Source of the DNA: Codonopsis lanceolata
Taxonomy: Eukaryota > Streptophyta > Magnoliopsida > Asterales > Campanulaceae
Assembly (NCBI GenBank): GCA_013146195.2
Contig: CM028377.1
Span: 21,071,980 to 21,135,979, forward strand
DNA: 64,000 nucleotides
Direction of reading: 5' to 3'
Positions within the stretch are counted from its first letter, which is position 1. Each line of letters begins with the position of its first letter. Below, piece by piece: positions 28,805 through 41,222 of this stretch. Under the pieces are notes generated by a model. That model was not told the origin of the DNA and did no database searches. It saw nothing but the letters and a program-made list of their open reading frames with translations. Both the position numbers and the translations under genes were made by a program.

Positions 28805-31800
28805 ACTAATTGACTCTGGTTGTACTTTTCACATGTCACCATTTAAAAACCTTTTTTTTCTTACAAGAATTTAGAAAATGGATTTGTTTCTATGATCAAT
28901 GAGAAAAAGTGTCATATTGTTGGAATTGGTGATATATGTTTGAAATTTGATTATGGAAACACTTTGATCTTGAAAAATGTTCGACATGTGTCTGATTTAT
29001 GTAATAATATGATTTCGTGTGCATCCTTGGAAGATGAGGGTTTTGAGGGTAAATAGGGTAGAGGTTTAATGAAAATTCTAAAGGGATCTTTAGTTGTTGT
29101 GAAGGCTGAAAAACGTCGTAACTTGTATGTGTGTTTTGTTATGCCTATGTGTCTTGATGATAATTTTGCTAATCTTGTTAAGGATGATAAAACAAATTTG
29201 TGGCATAAAAGGCTAGAGCACATGAATAGTAAAGGACATTTTGAACCAAAAGGGAGTTTTTGGAAAAGATAAAATTTATGAATTGCCCTTTTGTGAAACT
29301 TGTGTGATGAGCAAACAAAAACGAGTTAGTTTTCCACATTTCCCTAACCCCAAAAATTGTTCTTCAAAACGTGCGTTTGATTATATACATGCTGATGTTT
29401 GGGGTCCTACTAGTGTGCCCACTCATGGTGGAAGTCGTTAAATTTTTTTTTTGTCAATTATTGATGATTTATCAAGAAACGTGTGGTTGTTTTTGATGAA
29501 AAACAAATATGATGTGTTCGAAAATTGGAAAACTTTGATTGAAAACGAAACTGGTCTTAAAATCAAGAAACTTCAGACTGATGATGGGTTAGAATTCTGC
29601 GACTTTGAAATGGATAATTTTTGTTCTGAAAATGAGATTGAGCGGCATAAAACTGTGTCTTATAATCACCAACAAAACGGTATTACCGAGAGAATGAATA
29701 GAAACCTATTGGAACGCGTTAGGAGCATGTTAGCCTCCTCGGGTCTTTCCAAATGATTTTGGGGAATGACAGTTTTGATTGCCGCTTATCTCATCAATAG
29801 GTCCCCTTCCATCCCTTTGAATGGTAAATGTCTAGAAGTTGTGTGTTTTTTTTTTTGTAGGGAAATTGATTTTTCAAACTTGAGAATTTTTGGTTGTGCT
29901 GCATATGCTCATAGAAAACTTGATAAACTTGAATCTCGGTCGGTGAGATGTGTTTTTTTTAGATACCCGGAGGGTGTGAAAGGGTATAGGTTATGGTTAA
30001 GAGAGGAACAAGGATTTAAAGTGATTATTAGTAGAGATTTCCTGTTTAACGAAAATGAATTTCTTTGCTTGAATGTTCCTAGTGAACCTAACCCTCCCCT
30101 GGCTCACATTATGGTGGAGCATCCCTTAGAATCGATTGATGCTAGTTCAAGTGTGCAACCTGAAATTGTGAATCCTGAAAATTTGCATGAATTCCATGAT
30201 AATGTGAATTTTGAAAATGAGCATGAGAATGTTAATCCTGAAAATGTTGAACATAATGAGCAAAATGAAGTTGATGAAAATGAACAAAATAAAATGCATG
30301 TGGTAGATGATTTGCATGACTATCAACTTGTTCGTGATAGGCCTAGACACCTTGTTAGGCAACCCTCCCGTTTTGATGATTTTAACATGACTTCATTTGT
30401 GTTTAGTGTGTTTGAGTCTATTGATAATACCGAGCCTAAAACGTATAATCAAGCCTTGAAATCTACAAACTTTAATGAGTGGATTAATGTTATGAATGAT
30501 GAAATGAATTCCTTGCATGTTAATCAAACTTGGACTTTAGTGCCTAAGCCGAAAAACTGTTTTGTTATTGCTTGTAAGTGGCTCTATAAAGTTAAGGATG
30601 AATCTGATTCGATTAGATTTAAGGCTAGATTAATGTCTAAGGGTTTTACTCAAAAGGAGGGTATAAACTACACTGAAATCTTTGCTCCGGTATTTAAGTT
30701 CACAACTGTTATGATTATGCCTGCATTTGTAGCTTAATTTGATTGGGAATTGAAACAAATGGACGTTAAAACTGCTTTTTTTGCACACTGATTTAGATGA
30801 AATAATCTATATGTGGCAAACTAATGGGTATGTGGATAAACAATTTTCTGATTATGTGTGTTTGCTAAATAAATCCTTGTATGGCTTGAAACAGTCTCCT
30901 CACACGTGGAACATAAAGTTTGATCAATACATGCTTGATTTGAAATTTAGGCAGAGTGTTTTTCATCATTGTCTTTATTTTAAGAACGATAGGAATGTGC
31001 ATGTTTTCTTGCTCATATATGTAGATGATATGCTTCTTATTAGCCCATGTCCCAAATCGATTGAATTTGTTAAAAATTGCTTGAGTGCTAAGTTTGACAT
31101 GAAATATTTGGGTGACGCTAAAAGATACTTGGCATGAACATAATTAGAGATCGAAAATCCTCAATTGTTTACTTGAACCAAATTTCATATGTTGAAAATA
31201 TTTTGAGTAAATTTTTTATGTTAGATGTTGATTCTGTAGATGTCCCCCTCGCTGCCCACTTTGTGCTTAGTAAAGAGCAATGTCCTAAAAATCAATTTGA
31301 AATGAAATCAAATGAGTAAGATCCCATATTCTAATGACATATGTTCTGTTATGTATTTGATGGATAGTACTCGCCCTGACATTGCATATGCCCTTAGTTG
31401 TCTAAGTCGATATATGTCGAACCCGGGCCTGCCCCATTGGTACGCCGTTAAGTGGTTGTTGCGGTACTTGAAACACTCTTTGAACTATGGTATTAAGTTT
31501 TTCAAATCTGAAAACGGTGTTAGATTGGTAGGGTATGTTAACTCGAATTATGCCAATGATAGAGATCATAGGAAATCTACCACGTCTTATGTGTTTACTC
31601 TATGTGGGTCTTGCATAAGTTGGAAGTCTCAATTGCAATCTGTTGTGGCCCTGTCCACAACTGAGGCTGAATATATTGTGATAACTAAATCAATTAAAGA
31701 AGCACTTTGGTTAAAAGACTTAATATCATAAATCAGTTTTCTAAAAGATGAAGAGGTAGTGTTTTTGGATAGTCAAAACGGTATTCAACTTTGTAAAAAT

Positions 31801-31953
31801 CCAGTTTTTCACTATAGAACTAAGCACATTGATGTTTGCTTTCATTTTATTCATGATGTTATTGCTAAGTGCATTGTTTACTTAGAGAAAATTGACACTA
31901 GCTTGAACCCTGCTGATATGAACACTAAGTGCCTTCATGTTTCAAATTTTTGA
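28805..31953 (+). pseudogene. copia pol remnant (PR, IN, RT, RH)
   Basis: Protease: LIDSGCTFHMSP at about 28808. Integrase: LWHKRLEHM, CETCVMSKQK (HHCC zinc site), then HADVWGP, LQTDDGLEF and NGITERMNR, carrying the D,D,E catalytic residues. Reverse transcriptase: WTLVPKPKN, KWLYKVK, FAPVFKFTTV, LNKSLYGLKQSPHTW and the catalytic YVDD at about 31018-31029. RNase H: DSTRPDIAYALSCLSRYM, STTEAEYI and the tail TKHIDVCFHFI to 31951. Stops and shifts occur throughout, for example in the protease-integrase gap near 28865-29060, and near 29438, 29755, 30735 and 31137. All domains are in copia order and none is intact. Confidence 0.9.
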
Positions 31954-32263
31954 AACTGTTTGAAAATCTTGATGTTGGATACCGGTGTACCCGGTGATTG
32001 AGGTTGACTATTTTCTGTGATTTCCCCAAAAATCCTTGGTTGTTCTTTGTGCGCAACTATGGTGCCTTGTCTGATTCTACTTTCTGGATAATTGAATTAG
32101 GTGAGTGTGTAATTTCTGCATCTTTGTATTTGCTTGAAATTATTTTTCCATGTTTTGGTCCTGCTTTGTGTTAGATCAAATACAGGGAATAGGCAATGAT
32201 GAATCTCTCCTTATATGTCCTGTGAGTCCTTGTGTGAACCAGCACTTGTTCCAAGGTGGAGAT
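31954..32263 (+). other. copia 3' untranslated region and polypurine tract
   Basis: No coding sequence. The purine run AAGGTGGAGA at 32253-32262 directly precedes the LTR start and is the polypurine tract. Confidence 0.7.
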
Positions 32264-32903
32264 TGTTTGAGATTTGACCTGGCCCAAAACTCTTTTAAGT
32301 GGGCACCCTCTCCTCTTAACCCGAAAGCCCATAATCCTGGCCCATTCTACTTGGTAATCCTGTTGGTTTTAGAGTAAACCCGAAACCCTTGCCCCCTATA
32401 CCCAGTTCCTGTATATATATACTCGTGCTCTCTCTTTGGTTTCCCGAAGAAGAAATAGTGAGCAGTCACATACACTCGTCTGTTATGTGTCTTATTCACC
32501 CATCTTTCAGATTCTCTCTCTCTTATCTCTTTTTGTGTGTCTCAGTTCATTCGATAGCGTAGATAGGTGAGAGAGAGTGATACGCTGCTGGTCCTTGGAT
32601 CTTGCCTCCAGTGTGCTTGTGAGCGGTGTAAGACGGGGTTAGGTTGGAACTATGGGGGTTGTTGTTTCGTGGTGCTGTAAGAGTGTAGTGTTCGAGTAGT
32701 AGGTTGGGTCACCTTGTAGTGCTCGGTGTTGCCTTGTCGATTCTCCAGTGGAAATTACCAATGATAGAGATTTAAGTCGAAATGGTTGTAGCCGAGGCTT
32801 TCGTGGCCAGTGGTGACAAGTGGTGCTTAGGTCACTGCATTTATACCTCCACCTTCGTTGTATCATTCCCTCTGTTCGGATTTGCCCATTTTGACTACTA
32901 ACG

Positions 32904-32994
<91 letters not shown>

Positions 32995-33260
32995 CTGCTA
33001 ACGTGCTGTTTTGTAGAAGTTGTTTCAAAGATCTTTATAAATCTCCAAAGTTGGTGACCATTGTTTTGGTTATCTAGATTTTGTACCCCTTGCTTAGGAT
33101 CTCTGTTAACCCTGTTAACCCCCTCCCTCACTGTAAGCGTGTGTGTGGTTGGGTTAGAGATTATGTACTTTATCTAGGATACTTTCTGGGTTGTAATATT
33201 ATTCGGATTCTGTTTCTGTACGAGATCGATCCGGGTTATACGTGGAGTATAACCACAACA
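32264..33260 (+). mobile_element. 3' LTR of the copia element, full length
   Basis: Begins TGTTTGAGATTTGACC, ends AACCACAACA, 997 bp. A TATA box (TATATATATA) at 32412-32421 lies in the part that the 5' LTR lacks. A TA microsatellite occupies 32908-32991. Next to it, from 33261, an older LTR-like sequence begins. Confidence 0.85.
32908..32991. repeat. (TA)n microsatellite in the 3' LTR
   Basis: About 83 bp of TA repeats at the position that matches 27199-27279 in the 5' LTR. Confidence 0.95.
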
Positions 33261-33985
33261 CTTAGTAATATTTACTTAATTAATTTTGATCCAGTTAATT
33301 TTAGGATTCTGGTTAGAGTTGGAAAACCTAACATGGCTTTATTTATATAAATAGGGCAGATCGTGGGGAGGTAAGAGTCTTAAGCTGTAAATTGAGTGGG
33401 AGCCTCCCATAATAGATGAAACTCGGAAACGACTAATAGAAAAAGAGAGAGAGAGAGAATAAGAAAACACTCTGAGCGAGGGTTGTGACATAGAGGCGGC
33501 TTGAAGAGACAAGGCACTAATGTGTTAGTTCGAGCGGAGCAAATTTGGGGTAAGCTCTCTACTATTTTGCATTTTGAATAGAGTAAGCTGAATCGTTATG
33601 TACTACACTGATTCTATATGCTAGAAATCGTACGTTGGGGTTTTCGTCCCGAATGGGTTGACAGCTCAAATGTGGGATTGTTGGTTTGGATGGTGAGAGG
33701 GATTTTATAATGATCGAAATAGGTAAGGTGATGAAAGGGAGATGAGTAAACTATTGGAGGGAATGATAATTCGTTCGTTTAGGTCTTTTGAATTCCTTCA
33801 TTTCAACCTGTTAGACTTCCGCTACTTTATTGATATATGTACGTCTTTCGCAACATGCATCGACCTCGTGCCGGTAATTGATTTTGAACTCCGTCTTACA
33901 TCCATTCTTACTCATGATTATGTTTCTTCATTAAATCTCACATGCTTGTTAAAATCTTATGTGAGATACCATTTTTGATACATGA
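33261..33985 (+). mobile_element. LTR-like block, plus orientation
   Basis: Starts CTTAGTAATATTTACTTAAT, has a TATA box (ATTTATATAAATAGG near 33338) and, from about 33770 to 33950, is the inverted partner of 34765-34935: TTTTGAATTCCTTC, GCAACATGCA and GGTAATTGATTTTGAACTCC recur on the opposite strand. It looks like part of an old LTR into which the copia element jumped. No protein is encoded. Confidence 0.5.
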
Positions 33986-36193
33986 ATTCGGTACCAACAC
34001 TGCGGTCTCACAGTATGGCCACGTCACCATCAATCAATGCTTAAAAATCATAATAACTTTCATAACTCATAATTTATAAATAATAATATCTCCAACTATG
34101 GTTAAAATACAACCACCAAATATCCAAAACTAAACTCAAAATAAAACCAACTCAAATTAATTTAAACTTCCAAAGTACTAATAAATGAAATCATTAATGT
34201 CTAACATCCTTGGACAGTCTTCATTCGCCTACTTGAAATAAATCATCTAGTCAAACTTATTTGTTACCTGGAAGAGAAAATAAGAAAGGGTGAGCGAACA
34301 ATACTCAGCAAGTTCATATACAACCCTTCCGGTTACTAAGGAAAAGTTAACCAAAATAAATTAAAGGTTTCAAAATCGTAAGTTCAAATACACATAATGC
34401 GAAAGTCAAATATTCAAATTTAAAATATATTTTCAAGATTTCAAGTGAAGGATAAAGATACAACAAACAATTCGAGTAATCCAATTGTTACCAAACGTCT
34501 CATACAAGCTGACAACAACGGACGACTCATACTATTTAGGATTTCAAATGAAAGATAATAATACAAAAGAGGACTCATGTAGCCCAATTCTCACCAACCG
34601 TCCCATATCAGCTGGAGACAACGGACGACTCACGGATATCAAGATCACATAAGCGCGATTAAAGACCTATTTGAACAATGTTCCAAAAAGTGCAAATGAC
34701 CCATAAAGGTAAAGTGTCAAAGGAGTATATCTGGATTACCAACCACGTATTTAGTGGTTATGTGAGATTTAGCGAAGAAGCTTAATCATGATTAAGAATG
34801 AACATAATTCGACGGAGTTCAAAATCAATTACCGACACGAGGTCGGTGCATGTTGCGAAAGGCGTACATATATCAAGAAAGTAGCGAAAGCCTAACAAGC
34901 TGAAACGAAGGAATTCAAAAGACTAAACGAAGTATAATCTCTTACCTGTCTAGTGTTGCAAATATCGAACTTGTATGCGGAGCAGTGCAGCTACCCACAT
35001 TGGCCTAAATCTAAAATACAATATAAAATTAATTAACGAGCATAATAACTATTTTAAATTTAGAACATTTGACCTTAATTAGTCATATGTTAATTAATAC
35101 TAAGACTTAATTAACCCACCAACTACAATCACTGTTGGTTAACTAAAAAGGCTCGTTTGCCAATTCCATAACCTGAGGTTCTCTTTTGAAAAATTGGAAC
35201 AACCAAAATAAAAATTACCAAAGTTTAGGGGGGTGACTGTAAAAATTTATTCGCCTTCTTCACGAAAACCTGTCTGTTTTGTTGATCTTCCATTAACACT
35301 ATCATATAATTTATATACCTACATACGTGCATGATCCTTTTTCTCCAACCATTCCAGTTCCTATTAAGATCACAAACCCAATACAAGTTGATTATTAAAA
35401 CACCAAAACTCAATGTCATCAATTTGAAAATTCACGTCCAATATTTGATTCCAAAACATAAACTCAAGGATGATAGCCATTAGAGAAAAACCCAATACCA
35501 CTACTATATGAAAAACACTCATTATCAAACTAACGAAACCCAAACTTATTAACGTTGCCGACCGAATTGCACCATCAACATCACATTAACCCAATTAATA
35601 ACTGATTTCAAACTCAAAACACATGCTCTCGACTACCTCATTGCCCACTTCCGATTTCAAAATTTAACGACAATTCTCAACAACCACAGTACATTATTAA
35701 TTCCACCAAGTGGGAACAAGAACTCACACATAACCATAATCAGGAAGTCGACGTTTGGCTTACCTCAGTTTGTTTACGAAATCAAAACAAAAGTCTCCTG
35801 ACTCTTTGTTCACCTCGTGCTTCTCTTGTCTCCTTCCCTCTCTATTCGTTGAGTTTCCACTGTCGTCTCTCTATATCAGTCGAAAGGTAAATTATAGGTT
35901 GGTAAACGGTTTCTTCCTCTCAATCCTCTATTTATATAAAACCTTATTAGATTTCCTAACCCTAATTAAAATTATAAAGTTGACTGCACCAAAAATTAAT
36001 TAAGTAAATATTACTAATGAATTAATATAAAAGTTTTAGTCAAAAGTGGGCCAAGCCCAATTCAATTTAATTGATTACTAATTAGGTCCACAATTATTAA
36101 ATTAACTCAACATTTTATTTCATTAAGTCCAAAACAAACATAATATTAATTAATACAAATTAATATTTTGAATAAAATTATCATGGTATTACA
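33986..36193 (-). mobile_element. Related LTR-like block, minus orientation
   Basis: On the minus strand it starts TGTAATACCATGATAATTTT at 36193 and carries the same TTAGTAATATTTACTTAATT (about 36015), TATATAAATAGAGGATTG (about 35940) and the region shared with 33770-33950. Near 34270-34320 it has CTTGCTGAGTATTGTTCGCT followed by a pyrimidine tract, a sequence style common in plant Ty3/gypsy LTRs. A Ty3/gypsy solo LTR is plausible, but its inner end was not fixed. No coding sequence is seen. Confidence 0.5.
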
Positions 36194-36286
36194 GATGTTG
36201 CTAATTAAAATCAAACATTAAAAAAATGTTTTATAAGCGAAAGGACATAAGTAAAACAATAAAAGTAACATTAATAAAGTTTGTAA

Positions 36287-36366
<80 letters not shown>

Positions 36367-36846
36367 GCATAGTGGTTTGATTTTAATTATACCTCAAAAT
36401 CTTAATATGAAAAATGTTTAGTTTGAGTTTAAAAAAGCTAAACAAAACAATAATTTAAGAATAAAATGAGTGAAATTTATTTAAGAATAAAGTATCTTTT
36501 TTTATTCGGTAGCTTATGTTAAACGGAACAAGTTTTGGAAATGGAGGGAATATTATAAGACAAATGATATTACAAGATAAAATTTATTACAAGTTTTAAC
36601 ATTAAAATCATTAGATAATTAAATGGATGATAATTTGAAATATATATGTTGTTACTTAAAAAATCATATATGATCTAAAAATATAGAGATTTAAATAGAT
36701 TTTATTTTATTTAATGATATTAACACTAAAGCTTGTAGAAATACTACAAGCTTAAACTAATAATATCATACATTATATTATATTGTAAGATAATATAATA
36801 AAAAACAAAATATTAATAAGAATTAAATTTTTATCCATCAATAATA
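36194..36846. other. AT-rich intergenic DNA
   Basis: Nothing coding. A pure (AT)n microsatellite covers 36289-36359. Confidence 0.7.
36289..36359. repeat. (AT)n microsatellite
   Basis: About 70 bp of AT dinucleotides, not inside a recognisable element. Confidence 0.95.
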
Positions 36847-37104
36847 CTCCCCCCGTCCCTAAATTATCGTCCTCCTTTCCTTTTTAGTCCGTCCCAAAAT
36901 AATTGTCCACTTTGAAACTTTCCTTTTTAGAACATCATTTTTACCACGTTACCCTTACTTTTTTACCCAACTTTAATTATGGGCCACATACACATGGATT
37001 TTAAAGGAAACTATACATTAAACCAATATAAATAATCAAGTCAATTGTTTTTTCTTAAACTGTGCGCCGGGTCAAACAGGACAATTAATTAGGGACGGAG
37101 GGAA
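36847..37104. mobile_element. Stowaway-like MITE, 258 bp
   Basis: Starts CTCCCCCCGTCCCTAAATTA and ends TTAATTAGGGACGGAGGGAA between TA dinucleotides. Internally it matches the next copy closely, including ATTATGGGCCACATACACAT. Confidence 0.85.
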
Positions 37105-37231
37105 TATTATTATTTTTCTTTAAAATACTAAGCATGGCCAAACAAAGTATAAAAAATCAAGACATAAATGGAGTAATTGGATTACGCATAGGTCATATTG
37201 GATACAATTTTAACTCCATTAATAAATATTA

Positions 37232-37489
37232 CTCCCTCCGTCCCTAAATTATCGTCATCCTTTTCTTTTTCATTCGTCCCAAAATAATTGTCCACTTTGA
37301 AACTTACCTTTTTAGAACATCACTTTTATTACTTTACCCTTACTTTTTCACCTTACTTTAATTATGGGCCACATACACATGAGCTTTAAAGGAAACTACA
37401 CATTAAACCAATATAAATAATCAAGTCAATTATTTTTTCTTAATCTGTACGCCGGGTCAAGTAGGACAATAAATTAGGGACGGACGGAG
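37232..37489. mobile_element. Stowaway-like MITE, second 258-bp copy
   Basis: CTCCCTCCGTCCCTAAATTA at the left and AATTAGGGACGGACGGAG at the right between TA dinucleotides. Same length and orientation as the copy 127 bp to the left. Confidence 0.85.
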
Positions 37490-39179
37490 TACTCCGCAAT
37501 AGTGTGCGGATCATGTTTGGTTATTAAAGTAATGAGAAAGAATTTAATAGTACAAGGGAGTAAAAGGAAATTGTCTTTTGTAATTAATGCGAAAGATGCC
37601 CCCTAGGCCCCTAATGTATCTCTGTGTTAATAGCTACGGTGAGATAGGTAGCCTTTAACAAGGCTCAACGGTTTCTACTACCGCGGCGGAGTTCAGATCT
37701 CCTGTATTATTTGTGTGTATTATTGATATATTATTTTTTATTTTCATCATTGCATTTCAATCATTATATCTCAACCAATGTTTGAGATAAAAAATGGTAT
37801 ACCAGTAATACATACAAGTAGTACAGAAGATCTGAACTTTCTGCAACATCCTAAGCCAAAAGAGTATTGTCTTACGGATTTTAATTCATAAGATAAAATT
37901 CTTATTCTTTTATAACTCAATCGATTAATATACGATGGATCAACTAAAAAAGATCCATCTTACAATAAATATCCGTAAGATCGTTTTACACAAATTTTTA
38001 GCAAGTCAAAATTAATTGAACCCTATCCAAACTCCAATGCATTATGCATGGGAAAGTTCTTCGGTTGAAAATACATATCAATTCAATACTTGGAGCATAT
38101 ATAACAATGAATCTAATTAGATCCATATATACTATCCAACTCATAAAAATGAATATAAAAATTAATTTGATACTCATAAGCTATCTAAACAAAAAAAACT
38201 AATAGAACAGTTTGACACAAACCGTAATAATCTTTTATATCTTACCATCTTTATCTCAAATAACTTTAAATTTTGAAAAAAATTCATTCGGTATCCAAAT
38301 GTATCAAGTCGAGTCTCTATTTATATATAAAAATGTGCTTTTCTTAAAAAAATATATTTTTTTATTTTTTTAGAATTTCCAAAAAGTCAAAAAAGTTTAA
38401 AAAAAATTTAAAAAAATAATGGGACCGGTCCTTATTTGAAAAGAGAGAGAAATCAGCTTGCATGAGAGAAGCGAGTGGGCTGGCAAAATGTTGAATTCTT
38501 TGGAAAAGCAGCTGCCCAAGAGACGAAGGCGGATAAAATCAATTATGATTTCTTTTTGATTTAACTGTAATACTCTGTTGTTAAACAAAAATCTCAATTG
38601 ATACCCTCTTGACAAACCGTTATACCTGATCTAACCACTCCCAAAATAGCAAGAATATTACTCTCCTATCTCCCATTAATCATTATCCTATTTAATACTG
38701 TGATAAGAGTACCATTTTAATTTTTACTCCAATTTATTATCACAAGTCGCCGGGTATAATCACACCTCTGTCCAATAATAAGTGTTTAATATAGCTTTAT
38801 CCTCTCTTTTCTCTCAATTAATCACTAAATGTGTCTAATCAATTAAATCCACTCACTTTTCTAACTAACAAAATAAAAAAATTCCTAAAAACAAAAGAGG
38901 ATAATTATTTTATAACGTACCAAATTAAAATACTAGAAACTTAGTTTTTAGACAGAAAAAATAATATTTATGATATTTATTACTTTCAATAAAATAATAT
39001 CAGGTCACGTGGCAATATTTTTGAAGATATTGCTGGCTAATAAAACAGCGAGGACGAATTAAGTTTCTTGCTTAATGAAATGTGTAGAAATAAGTACTTT
39101 GTTTAATTTTGCATTACTAGTTACCTTTGTGTTATTTTCTGTGATCCGCAATATCCGTAGGTGACATAAGTAAGATATA
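37490..39179. other. Intergenic DNA, no gene seen
   Basis: Apart from the foldback at 37690-37838 no structure is evident. Frames are short and AT-biased. A 72-aa minus-strand frame at 38397-38615 shows no family motif. Confidence 0.6.
37690..37838. mobile_element. Small foldback element
   Basis: AGTTCAGATCTCCTGTATTA at the left is matched by AGTTCAGATCTTCTGTACTA read from the right end; about 30 of 36 arm bases pair. The 149-bp size suggests a MITE, but no target duplication is clear. Confidence 0.55.
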
Positions 39180-39359
39180 CTCCCTCCATTAGGATAAAAT
39201 AGTTCCTGTTTAAAAGTTAATTTTTTTAAATGATATTTTTAATAGTCATTAGTAATAAAATAATATTTTTATGTCTTAATTTTTAAAAATCGACTCGTTA
39301 AATGAAACATTCCAAAATAAAATAATGACATATTTACCCAAAATGAGGGGACTAGGGAG
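39180..39359. mobile_element. Stowaway-like MITE, 180 bp
   Basis: Starts CTCCCTCCATTAGGATAAAA and ends GAGGGGACTAGGGAG between TA dinucleotides. A different subfamily from the 258-bp pair. Confidence 0.65.
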
Positions 39360-40299
39360 TAATATTTGAAGCCATTAAGGCAAGGCCGTAAATCTTATCT
39401 TCTAAACCAATACAAAAACAAAAATGTTAGGTTTATCATTACTTTACGGTTATTACCCTAACTAAGTTTTGGTGAATGTCAAATAAAATTTAGTAAAAGA
39501 CAACATCCTCTTTCATTGAGGCTTAGTCTTAACAATAATTATACAGGTAGTGGTAAATATAATATCCCAATATTTTTCTATTGTGATTTTTACAAATAAA
39601 AGAATTTAATATCACTTTTGACATGTTTGATTTGACTAAGTTATAAATTAATTGTTGACTTATTTTTTTTAATGTAAAGAATAATAGCTCATGTATAATT
39701 TTTATTATAAGCTACCCATTGTATTGTTGTACGGAAGTGAGTAACATTTTATGAGTGGGTCCCTCATGATTTTTTCTTCCTTACAATTACAAAGTTAATT
39801 AGTTTGGCCATAATAAACAAAGGTCGATCACCTCTTCTTCGGTTCGGGGTCCGTGTGAGAGTTGTGGGTGGTACCTCTTGCTTGTTGTGATTCAGCCTTG
39901 AAAAGCCTTATCAGCTAGAAATTTATACCTCTATTTTCATTTCCCTCCTTCAAGCGGTCAAGCCGTATGTGTGATAAGAGGGAGAGAGAGAACGTGAGTT
40001 TGACTAAGGATTATTATAGAAAGTTTTCAGCATGTTTTGATCGGTAGATATTCTCTTATTAATTTTGAGGTAGAGGGATCTATGCAGTACTGATTATGTG
40101 TCAGTTTGATTACATGACCGTCCTTCAAATATCCCTGATTCGTGTTCTTGATTATTGAAACGTATTCGTTATTACTGTTATACCCATGATATTGATTTGA
40201 TATTTAAATTGTTCCATGTTAATTATCAACGTGTTTTTTTGCGAAGTTGTTATCATAGCATATATGCGGAGAGGCCTTTCTTTTTATAAGCAAAGTTTA
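39360..40299. other. Intergenic DNA, no gene seen
   Basis: Only short frames. A GA-rich patch (GAGGGAGAGAGAGAAC) lies near 39980. No RNA gene or element end was recognised. Confidence 0.55.
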
Positions 40300-40652
40300 G
40301 GCTCAACTCTCCCAAAAAGGAGCGCCAAACGGCTCTATTTCGAATGCTGACTTCACGGGACGCATGCGTATTTAATGCGCACGCTTCGGGAACCACGCCC
40401 CCATCAACTCACTTCACCAAGCGACGGTCACATGCCCTTACTCGCCTACTCGCCCTAGTATTTTCCCGAGACATCTGTCTATTCTCCAGCGTTCTAGAAC
40501 CTTTTATCCTTCTGCCTTCCGACCAGATTACAGCCAATCCAAAACTTGCACAAGTGTTGAGACTCAATGCAGTTACGTACATTATCGACTCGGACAGCGA
40601 TCACTCCTCGCTTCGAGAATAAATACTCGCCAGACAAGAAGCAAAGGGCCAC
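40300..40652 (+). mobile_element. 3' internal end of a Tat-like LTR element
   Basis: The segment ends CGAGAATAAATACTCG, AAGCAAAGGGCCAC just before an LTR start TGATG. The same layout (CGAGAATAAATACTCGGCGA, AAGCAGGGGGCCAC, TGATG) occurs at 57320-57364, so the two are related. The purine run AGCAAAGGG is the polypurine tract. Confidence 0.55.
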
Positions 40653-41222
40653 TGATGTGCCCGGCCCAAAGTCGGCCATGAACAAGTCACATGTGAGCAC
40701 CACGTGCCAGACACATGTTTGTTAACTTGGGTCACACCTGCACAGCAGACAGAGATAGCAAGATACTCGAGCAAGAACACTCTTTACATATCGTACAAAC
40801 CTGGCCAGACAGAGGTCATACCCATTCGACCAAGGAGCCATACCCAACCGACCAAGGAACCATGCCCGTCCGGGCAAACATCAAGCTCCGAACACCATAG
40901 ACTTGCTCTCCAAGAGACTTGCTCTCCAAGAGACTTGCTCTCCAAGAGATTTGCTATCCAAGAGACTTGTTCTTCACAACATGTCAAATGTTTTCTTATC
41001 TAAAAGGAGTACTTACCATATCTGCTCCGATAATCACACAGTTAGCCGCATATCGTGTCTACAATTTAGGGATACTCTAATAACCCTAAAAGGTAACGAT
41101 GAAGACTAATCTGATACGAATTTTATGACATTGGGGGCCTATATATACACATCCATAAACTCTAAAGAAGGTACAGGCTTTCTATAGCCTCAAACCTCTG
41201 TCAAAATTATTTTTGACCATAC
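40653..41222 (+). mobile_element. Tat-like LTR, right end cut by the next element
   Basis: Begins TGATGTGCCCGGCCCAAAGT after the purine tract. It has a TATA box (TATATATA at 41140-41147) and a 16-bp tandem repeat at 40899-40977. The sequence gives way at 41223 to the PMD-type element, so the LTR 3' end is not seen. Confidence 0.55.
40899..40977 (+). repeat. 16-bp tandem repeat, five units
   Basis: AGACTTGCTCTCCAAG three times exactly, then one variant and one partial unit, inside the LTR. Confidence 0.9.

Larger units (their letters stand above)
26771..33260 (+). mobile_element. Decayed Ty1/copia retrotransposon, Tork/TNT1-like
   Basis: Order: 5' LTR (truncated), primer-binding site, gag with CCHC knuckle, protease, integrase, reverse transcriptase, RNase H, polypurine tract, 3' LTR. 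Integrase before reverse transcriptase identifies copia. Gag and pol carry many stops and frameshifts, so the element is dead. The two LTRs align from AGTGAGCAGTC to ATAACCACAACA but differ at many sites, indicating age. The lineage call (Tork-like) rests on the general look of gag only. Confidence 0.9.
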
